Positions 7,415-13,797 of a stretch of 13,797 nucleotides of DNA are shown piece by piece. This DNA is from Thermoplasmata archaeon. GTDB taxonomy: Archaea > Thermoplasmatota > Thermoplasmata > Thermoplasmatales > Thermoplasmataceae. The notes beneath the pieces were generated by a model, which had not been told where the DNA came from, searched no databases, and worked only from the letters and a program-made list of their open reading frames with translations. The stretch lies in the NCBI GenBank assembly GCA_021845155.1, contig JAKBSB010000015.1, forward strand, positions 1 to 13,797, given 5' to 3'. Each line of letters starts with the position of its first letter. Position 1 is the first letter of the stretch. Both the position numbers and the translations under genes were made by a program.

Positions 7415-7981
7415 ATGGTGAAAGTAAGAGTGCCTGAAAGGAACTTGAATATAACAGATGCGAAGGAATCCTCGGATTTTCTCAGAGGAATAGGAATTAT
7501 TTACGAACGCTGGGAAACCAGGAATATTGATCCTGAAAATATGGGACCGGACAAGATAATCGGGGCATATTCAAATGAAATTGATCAGCTTAAAAAAGAA
7601 GGCGGATACACGACGGCCGACGTAATAGACATAAACCGGAACACGCCCGGACTGGAAGCAATGCTTGAGAAATTCAGGGCAGAACATACCCATGATGAGG
7701 ACGAGGTCAGGTTCACTGTTGCAGGGCGTGGCATCTTTCATATCCATCCGGAAAACGGGGACGTGGTTTCAGTTGAGGTTGAGGAGGGAGATCTTATCAG
7801 GGTGCCAAGAGGGACAAAGCACTGGTTCGACCTGTGCGAGGACAGGCATATAAGAGCTATCAGGCTCTTCCAGAACATATCCGGTTGGACACCGTATTAC
7901 ACCAACAGCGGGGAGGACAGGAAATATCAGCCGATCTGCTTCGGCCCTGCCTACATACCTTCAGGAAAGAAAGTGAAATAA
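7415..7981 (+). CDS. mtnD: Acireductone dioxygenase
   Basis: A 188-residue cupin enzyme that cleaves acireductone with O2 to give 4-methylthio-2-oxobutanoate and formate (iron form) or, with nickel, the off-pathway methylthiopropionate and CO. The metal ligands are visible: H91 and H93 in E-H-T-H-D-E-D-E, E97, and H136 in R-G-T-K-H-W-F-D. This is the exact H-x-H-x3-E...H pattern of the family, and length fits (about 180). It carries the family ending I-R-L-F-Q-N-x-x-G-W. The ATG has GGTGAT 5 bases upstream. It lies between mtnB and mtnC, with 4 bases to the next gene, so one transcript is expected. The metal, and so the product, cannot be told from sequence. It implies life with oxygen at least at times. 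Confidence 0.95.
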   Translation: MVKVRVPERNLNITDAKESSDFLRGIGIIYERWETRNIDPENMGPDKIIGAYSNEIDQLKKEGGYTTADVIDINRNTPGLEAMLEKFRAEHTHDEDEVRFTVAGRGIFHIHPENGDVVSVEVEEGDLIRVPRGTKHWFDLCEDRHIRAIRLFQNISGWTPYYTNSGEDRKYQPICFGPAYIPSGKKVK

Positions 7982-7985
7982 GGCA

Positions 7986-8723
7986 ATGGAATTGAAGATA
8001 CTTGACAGTATTGATGTGGTGGTTCTTGACATAGAGGGTACCACCACACCCATTGATTTTGTCCATAAGACTCTATTCAAGTACGCAAGACTGAACATGC
8101 GTGATTTCCTGAATAAAAACAAAAATTCAGGCATTATAAGAAAAGCCCTGGATGAAATCATGAGAACTTTTAAGGATAATGAGAACAGTATAAGTAACGA
8201 ACTCGTCGGCAGTACTGGTCACGGGTTTTCAATCGAGAATGCCGCTGCCATGCTGAATCATCTGATAGATATAGACAGCAAGGCACCTCAGTTGAAGCTC
8301 ATCGAGGGCATGATCTGGGAAGAAGGCTACAGGAATGGACGCCTTAAGGGAGAGGTCTACAGTGATGTACCGGTATTCATGAAAAAATGGGCATCTTTGG
8401 GGAAAGATATCTGCATATATTCCTCTGGCAGCATTCTTGCCCAAAAATTGATCTTCTCAACCACAAAATACGGGGACCTGACATCTTACATAACAGGCTA
8501 TTTCGACACAGGAACTGGAAGGAAAACCGATCCTGAAAGTTACGGAAAAATAGCTGCTTCACTCAAGAAAGATCCTGGAAGGATTCTATTTCTTTCCGAT
8601 TCCCAGGCCGAGATCAATGCTGCGGCTTCAAAGGGTTTCAGGGCCATAATGGTCCAAAGAGATGGAAATCCGGATATGAATGCCAATCCAGGAATTGTGT
8701 CGAGCTTCTCTGAAATAGCATAG
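7986..8723 (+). CDS. mtnC: Enolase-phosphatase E1 (2,3-diketo-5-methylthio-1-phosphopentane phosphatase)
   Basis: A 245-residue HAD-superfamily enzyme that both enolises and dephosphorylates the MtnB product to make acireductone, the MtnD substrate. HAD motifs in order: D15-I-E17-G-T-T-T-P-I (motif I, with the glutamate typical of E1 enzymes); Y-S-S-G-S (145-149, motif II); K180 in G-R-K-T-D-P-E-S-Y (motif III); and L-F-L-S-D-S (201-206, motif IV, D205). The cap region (about 25-130) has the E1-type helices including E-G-M-I-W-E-E-G-Y. Length matches bacterial and human E1 (about 225-260). The start, ATG 7986, is 4 bases after the mtnD stop. It is the last gene of the operon; an 86-base gap follows. 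Confidence 0.94.
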   Translation: MELKILDSIDVVVLDIEGTTTPIDFVHKTLFKYARLNMRDFLNKNKNSGIIRKALDEIMRTFKDNENSISNELVGSTGHGFSIENAAAMLNHLIDIDSKAPQLKLIEGMIWEEGYRNGRLKGEVYSDVPVFMKKWASLGKDICIYSSGSILAQKLIFSTTKYGDLTSYITGYFDTGTGRKTDPESYGKIAASLKKDPGRILFLSDSQAEINAAASKGFRAIMVQRDGNPDMNANPGIVSSFSEIA

Positions 8724-8809
8724 GAAAAATCTTCCAGAATATCTGGCCGGCTATGTTGCTTTAATTCGTTAACATAACCTTGAAATAATTCTTAACTGAT
8801 TCCATAATA

Positions 8810-9394
8810 GTGATAACCACTGGAACAGGGAACAGGAATATGCCATTCTCTATAAGGAACTCCTTGTGGACAGGGCTGCCCATGATTCTTATACCTCCTG
8901 CCATAATGGTAGCCATAATAATCAGCGGGAACTTCTATTTCCTTGAATATTTTCACGTAATTTCCGGTTCAGCATGGACCGGGATGGACCTGGTCATGGG
9001 TATATTTTTTGCATATATCATGAAGGGTTTGGGAGATGCAGAAAAGGCAGAAGTCTCCAAGAGGCTGACCCCGATGATGCTTTTCTTCATGCCCGCAATA
9101 TCAACCACAACCGTTACAGCAGGTGTTTACCTGGCAATCGGCCTTGGAATATCATTCACATCCCCGTATTTTATTGTGGTAGCTGTACTGGCGATAATAT
9201 TGACCGTACAGGGGCTCCTGATCTTCCTTCCCAATGAGGCAAGAGTTTATCTTGAACTTATCAGGGGTGGAAAGGATATACGGAAAATTGTGAGGCTTAC
9301 CATGATAAACATCAGGCTTTCCCTGATACAACTTATACTCCAGATAACGATAATACTCTTTATGGCCCACTTTGCCACAGGTTTTGCATTATGA
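8810..9394 (+). CDS. Membrane protein, paralogue of the next gene, unknown function
   Basis: A 194-residue protein with about five hydrophobic helices (near 22-40, 43-70, 88-110, 117-138 and 168-190) and no signal peptide. Function is not recognised. A histidine and tryptophan lie in helix 2, F-H-V-I-S-G-S-A-W-T-G (48-58), followed by M-D. H-x6-W-x-G is reminiscent of small heme- or copper-related membrane families (CopD, HemJ, DUF2269-like), but I see no more than that. A second shared block is L-T-P-M-M-L-F-F-M-P (86-95). The start could be GTG 8810 (AAATAAT at 8783-8789 would suit a leaderless transcript) or ATG 8840, which has AGGA close upstream and drops ten polar residues. It overlaps the next gene in an ATGA, so the two are probably made together. 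Confidence 0.75.
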   Translation: MITTGTGNRNMPFSIRNSLWTGLPMILIPPAIMVAIIISGNFYFLEYFHVISGSAWTGMDLVMGIFFAYIMKGLGDAEKAEVSKRLTPMMLFFMPAISTTTVTAGVYLAIGLGISFTSPYFIVVAVLAIILTVQGLLIFLPNEARVYLELIRGGKDIRKIVRLTMINIRLSLIQLILQITIILFMAHFATGFAL

Positions 9395-9951
9395 AAAGTG
9401 ACGTTAACCCAATGAAAAGCGTATACAGAACGGGCTTAATTGCCCTTGCAGTGCCCGCAATAGCATTCTTGCTGGCATACCTGTCAGGAAGCATGCTTGT
9501 CCTGGACTACATACATGTCCTGATTGGGGCGATATGGACAGGCGTCGATGTTTTCCTTGGGCTGCTGTTCACAAACGTCATAAAGACAATTAGTCTGGAA
9601 ACACGGAAAAATATAGGAATAAGGATGATTCCCATGACCCTATTCTTCATTCCCTCTGCATCCATAATCACGCCGCTTGCCGGCTATGTACTTGCTGTCA
9701 GGGAGGGCATATTCTCCTTTACTTCTCCCCTCTTCATTGCAATAATAATAGTTGGAGTTACACTTGTCTCCATAGGGTTTCTGACCATAGTCCCATATTC
9801 ATACGGCATTGCAAGGGAAGCATCACGCAGAGATTTTGATCTTGAGAGGATTTCCAGAAACATGAGAATTGTATCATTGGGATCAATGCTGCAGCTTGTC
9901 TTCCAGGTCATTATCATAAGCTTTATGGCCTATATAGTGGTGTATTTATGA
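9391..9951 (+). CDS. Membrane protein, paralogue of the preceding gene, unknown function
   Basis: A 186-residue, about five-helix membrane protein alignable end to end with the gene before it. Shared elements: I-H-V-L-I-G-A-I-W-T-G-V-D (41-53) against F-H-V-I-S-G-S-A-W-T-G-M-D; M-I-P-M-T-L-F-F-I-P against L-T-P-M-M-L-F-F-M-P; S-F-T-S-P in both; a basic/acidic loop before the last helix; and a final helix ending in F-M-A-Y against F-M-A-H. The divergence implies an old tandem duplication, with the pair likely acting as a heteromer (inference). ATG 9391 overlaps the upstream stop by four bases. It converges on icd, with 23 bases between the stops. Function unknown; a heme- or metal-binding membrane protein is one possibility, based only on the conserved histidine. 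Confidence 0.78.
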   Translation: MKSDVNPMKSVYRTGLIALAVPAIAFLLAYLSGSMLVLDYIHVLIGAIWTGVDVFLGLLFTNVIKTISLETRKNIGIRMIPMTLFFIPSASIITPLAGYVLAVREGIFSFTSPLFIAIIIVGVTLVSIGFLTIVPYSYGIAREASRRDFDLERISRNMRIVSLGSMLQLVFQVIIISFMAYIVVYL

Positions 9952-9962
9952 AATAAAAATGG
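9952..9962 (-). terminator. Possible T-rich terminator of icd
   Basis: Just past the icd stop, the minus strand reads CCATTTTTATT, a T-run of the kind that ends archaeal transcription without a hairpin. On the plus strand only a short TTTT (9972-9975) follows the membrane-gene pair. Confidence 0.35.
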
Positions 9963-9974
9963 AATTAAGGGTTT

Positions 9975-11192
9975 TCAGTTCTTGACCGGCTTCATCCTCT
10001 TGATTATCTCCTGCCCGAATTCTGAGCATTTGAGAGGTTTTATGTTCATGACTCTTGCAAGATCCTGTGTAACCTTCTGGTCATGATAGGTTGCGAGTAT
10101 TGCGTTCTCGAGGACGTCAGCTGCATCGTCCCACTCCAGGTGCCTGAGCATCATTGCTCCGGACAGAATGAGAGATGTGGGATTGGCAACATCCATTCCT
10201 GCATATTTCGGTGCTGTGCCATGAACAGCCTCGAATATTGCGTATGCATCGCCAACATTTCCTCCTGGTGCAAGGCCGAGCCCTCCAACCTGGGCAGAAA
10301 GTGCATCAGACAGGTAGTCGCCATTGAGGTTTGTCGTGGCAATAACGTCATAATCCTCAGTCCTGGTAAGCACCTGCTGGAACATGTTGTCCGTGATCCT
10401 GTCCTTTATGACTATTTTTCCCCTATAATTGTCAGGATCTTTCAGGTATTCCTCTTCAGTTACAGTGCTATCCTTGAACTCGTTTGCTGCAACCTGATAT
10501 CCCCATTCCTTGAAAGCTCCTTCCGTGTATTTCATTATGTTTCCCTTATGGACAAGCGTTACGTTTCTCCTCTTGTTTTTGATTGCATACTGTATTGCTT
10601 TCCTGACCAGCCTGCTTGATTTGAACTTGCTGATTGGCTTTATTCCGATACCAGTATCATCTGTCAGTTTAACGTCCATGTTTGCAGCAAGAAACTCCCT
10701 CATTTTTGCAGCTTCAGGTGAATCGTACTTGAATTCAATTCCCAAATACAGATCTTCGGTATTCTCCCTGAATATAACCATATTCATCTTTTCAGGGTTC
10801 TTTACCGGAGAAGGTACACCCGGGAAGTATTTCACCGGTCTTATGTTGGCATACAGGTCAAAATACTGTCTCAGTGTAACATTCAGGCTCCTGAATCCCT
10901 GGCCAATAGGTGTTGTCAGGGGCCCTTTAATGGAAACAACGCACTTCTTCAGCTGATCAAGTGATTCCTGGGGAAGGTGTTTTCCAGTTCTGCTTAGTGC
11001 CTCTTCTCCTGCAAGAACCTTTACCCATTCAATAGACCTGTCTCCGCCATATGCAAATTCCAGCGATGCATTTATAACAGAAATTGATGCTTTTGAAATG
11101 TCCGGACCTATTCCATCCCCTTCAATATAGCCTATGGTCGGGTTAGACGGAACTTCAAGTGTTGAATTGTTTCCTATCTTTATGTAAGCCAT
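9975..11192 (-). CDS. icd: Isocitrate dehydrogenase, NADP-type
   Basis: A 405-residue enzyme that oxidises and decarboxylates isocitrate to 2-oxoglutarate in the citric acid cycle. Substrate residues follow the E. coli pattern: S102, N104, R108 and R118 in R-S-L-N-V-T-L-R-Q-Y-F-D-L-Y-A-N-I-R; R142 and Y149 in F-R-E-N-T-E-D-L-Y; K216 in V-H-K-G-N-I; and metal aspartates in T-D-N-M-F and L-N-G-D-Y-L-S-D. The NADP determinants K-Y in H-G-T-A-P-K-Y-A-G are present and the arginine of V-T-Q-D-L-A-R is kept, so NADP is the likely cofactor; E. coli has tyrosine where this has glutamine in T-Q-D. I chose ATG 11192 (M-A-Y-I-K-I-G): a start at 11279 would add 29 non-homologous residues and lies upstream of the likely TATA box. 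Length is close to E. coli (416). It is a single gene, divergent from purA. Confidence 0.95.
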   Translation of the reverse strand: MAYIKIGNNSTLEVPSNPTIGYIEGDGIGPDISKASISVINASLEFAYGGDRSIEWVKVLAGEEALSRTGKHLPQESLDQLKKCVVSIKGPLTTPIGQGFRSLNVTLRQYFDLYANIRPVKYFPGVPSPVKNPEKMNMVIFRENTEDLYLGIEFKYDSPEAAKMREFLAANMDVKLTDDTGIGIKPISKFKSSRLVRKAIQYAIKNKRRNVTLVHKGNIMKYTEGAFKEWGYQVAANEFKDSTVTEEEYLKDPDNYRGKIVIKDRITDNMFQQVLTRTEDYDVIATTNLNGDYLSDALSAQVGGLGLAPGGNVGDAYAIFEAVHGTAPKYAGMDVANPTSLILSGAMMLRHLEWDDAADVLENAILATYHDQKVTQDLARVMNIKPLKCSEFGQEIIKRMKPVKN

Positions 11193-11239
11193 GAAAATCC
11201 ATCTAACATGTCTTACCACTATGTGAAATTTTTCCCATG

Positions 11240-11251
11240 GCTTATAATAAG
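11240..11251 (-). promoter_or_regulatory. Predicted TATA box of icd
   Basis: The minus strand reads CTTATTATAAGC here. A start about 25 bases downstream would fall near 11218, giving a leader of about 25 bases to ATG 11192. This supports the short icd start. Confidence 0.5.
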
Positions 11252-11483
11252 AAACACACGCGGAAAAGCTTGTTAACATATTCCGGGAATAAATCCATAA
11301 AGTGGCATAGATTCCTGCTGCAAACGTAATCTTTTGTTATCAGGCAGATGAAACCTGTTTTTCCTGAATTGGAGAAAGGCCAGATAAATACTAATTTCCG
11401 TAATCCCCATACCTGAACCGGGATGGGAAAATCGTTAATAGTTCATACCCATATTGGATAAATTGATACCTGATGTTTTTTGA

Positions 11484-12860
<1,377 letters not shown>

Positions 12861-12883
12861 AATCTGTTATTAATCCACCCAAT

Positions 12884-12897
12884 CATAAATTTTATTC
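12884..12897 (+). promoter_or_regulatory. TATA box for a leaderless hutU transcript
   Basis: CATAAATTTTATTC is centred 26 bases before ATG 12917, the spacing expected between an archaeal TATA box and the transcription start. No Shine-Dalgarno sequence lies before the ATG, so transcription probably starts at or next to the start codon. Confidence 0.5.
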
Positions 12898-12916
12898 ATT
12901 GCAAAAGCATTATTAT

Positions 12917-13797
12917 ATGATAAAAATGAGAGAAATAAAGGCTCCGAGAGGATCTACACTTACGGCGCGAGGATGGGGTCAGGAAGCTGCAATGAGGCTT
13001 CTTATGAATAATCTTGATCCGGCCGTGGCAAAAGATCCGGAGAATCTTATAGTATACGGAGGAAAAGGGAAAGCCGCCAGAAACTGGGAATCCTTTGATG
13101 AAATTATCAGCATGCTCAAGGAGATGTACAATGATGAAACGCTTCTGGTTCAGTCCGGGAAGCCTGTTGGAGTGTTCAAGACCAGCAAGGAATCTCCCAG
13201 GGTTTTGATAGTAAATGCACAGATAGTCCCAAAGTGGGCCACCGATGACATATTCTGGGACCTGGAGAAGAGGGGCCTTACCATGTTTGGACAGATGACA
13301 GCCGGCAGCTGGATATATATCGGCACACAGGGTGTTCTTCAAGGGACTTACGAAACCTTGTCTGCACTGGCAAGAAAGGAGTTCTCTGCTGACACACTCA
13401 GGGGCAAATGGGTTCTGACTGCAGGACTCGGGGAGATGGGTGGAGCCCAGCCCCTTGCTGTTACCATGAATGACGGAGTCTCCATAATTGTAGAGGTTGA
13501 CAAAGAGAAGATAGACCGCAGGTTGAGGGACAAATATCTTGACACATATGCTGAAACACTTGATCAGGCCTTGAAAATGAAGGATGAAGCTGTTTCAGAA
13601 GGAAAACCCCTCTCTATCGGCCTCATCGGAAATGCGGCCACCATTTATTCAGAACTGGTTAAAAGATCCATAGTTCCAGATATTGTTACAGACCAGACAG
13701 CTGCCCATGACCTCAATGTAGGTTACATACCTGAAGGATTCACCGTAAAATCTGCTGCCGAAATGCTTGCAAAGAATCCGGAAGAATACAGGAAACT
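12917..13797 (+). CDS. hutU: Urocanate hydratase (urocanase), N-terminal part
   Basis: The first 293 codons of the NAD+-dependent enzyme that hydrates urocanate to imidazolonepropionate in histidine breakdown; the gene runs off the right edge (the family is about 550 residues). Seen in order: N-N-L-D-P-A-V-A (31-38); [15 protein letters not shown] (47-61); Q-S-G-K-P-V-G-V-F (79-87); [14 protein letters not shown] (126-139); [12 protein letters not shown] (170-181), the NAD-binding loop; and T-D-Q-T-A-A-H-D (258-265). Two sites depart from the form I know best: E173 where bacterial enzymes have glycine (GLGGMGG), and H-D-L-N-V-G-Y where they have H-D-P-L-N-G-Y. ATG 12917 is preferred to ATG 12926 because of the TATA spacing. 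No other hut gene is in the window. Confidence 0.95.
   Translation, partial: MIKMREIKAPRGSTLTARGWGQEAAMRLLMNNLDPAVAKDPENLIVYGGKGKAARNWESFDEIISMLKEMYNDETLLVQSGKPVGVFKTSKESPRVLIVNAQIVPKWATDDIFWDLEKRGLTMFGQMTAGSWIYIGTQGVLQGTYETLSALARKEFSADTLRGKWVLTAGLGEMGGAQPLAVTMNDGVSIIVEVDKEKIDRRLRDKYLDTYAETLDQALKMKDEAVSEGKPLSIGLIGNAATIYSELVKRSIVPDIVTDQTAAHDLNVGYIPEGFTVKSAAEMLAKNPEEYRK

Noticed and set aside
8734..8746. Inverted repeat CCAGA-N3-TCTGG after mtnC
   Set aside because: The stem is only five bases with a three-base loop and no T-run follows, so it is not a supportable terminator.
10083..10619. Plus-strand ORF of 178 codons inside icd
   Set aside because: It is antisense to icd and rich in cysteine from reversed codons, a typical shadow frame.
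11193..11279. Longer icd reading frame starting at ATG 11279
   Set aside because: It would add 29 residues unlike any isocitrate dehydrogenase and starts upstream of the TATA box at 11240-11251.
11281..11289. Palindrome TTCCGGGAA between icd and purA
   Set aside because: It is a single short palindrome with no second copy nearby and no clear relation to either promoter.
12896..13342. Minus-strand ORF of 148 codons
   Set aside because: It is antisense to hutU, which is open and carries family motifs throughout.

Overview
The window looks like chromosomal sequence from a Thermoplasmatales-type archaeon (class Thermoplasmata). This is inferred from heavy use of AGG/AGA arginine and ATA isoleucine codons, archaeal TATA-box promoters (one placed as for a leaderless transcript), tightly packed genes, and archaeal-looking Icd, PurA and HutU proteins. 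No RNA genes, insertion sequences, CRISPR arrays or phage genes were seen. The assignment to order is moderately confident; genus cannot be told.

Minus strand, 1-6403: one operon of six overlapping or abutting genes, transcribed right to left. It encodes a membrane-bound complex of the complex I / group 4 [NiFe]-hydrogenase superfamily, in the order HyfC-, HyfE-, HyfF-, HyfG-, HyfI- and HyfB-like; the last gene runs off the left edge. The membrane subunits keep the acidic and lysine residues of the ion-pumping pathway. The large subunit has lost all four cysteines that hold the NiFe centre, so this is probably not a hydrogenase but an 'energy-converting hydrogenase related' (Ehr) complex. The small subunit is a natural fusion of a ferredoxin-like (HyfH/NuoI) domain to the HyfI/NuoB domain, and the ferredoxin part has lost exactly one of its two [4Fe-4S] clusters.

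Plus strand, 6721-8723: mtnB-mtnD-mtnC, three consecutive enzymes of the universal, oxygen-dependent methionine salvage pathway. They convert methylthioribulose-1-phosphate to the 2-oxo acid precursor of methionine. This operon is divergent from the Ehr operon across a 317-base intergenic region, and each predicted promoter has an inverted repeat near its expected transcription start.

Plus strand, 8810-9951: two overlapping genes for small paralogous membrane proteins of unknown function that share an H-x6-W-T-G motif.

Right part, 9975-13797: icd (NADP-type isocitrate dehydrogenase, minus strand), a 375-base divergent intergenic region, purA (adenylosuccinate synthase, plus), and the first 293 codons of hutU (urocanate hydratase, plus), which runs off the right edge. 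MtnD uses O2, so the set fits an aerobic or facultative, organotrophic archaeon that degrades amino acids and may pass low-potential electrons to the Ehr complex; that last link is inference.
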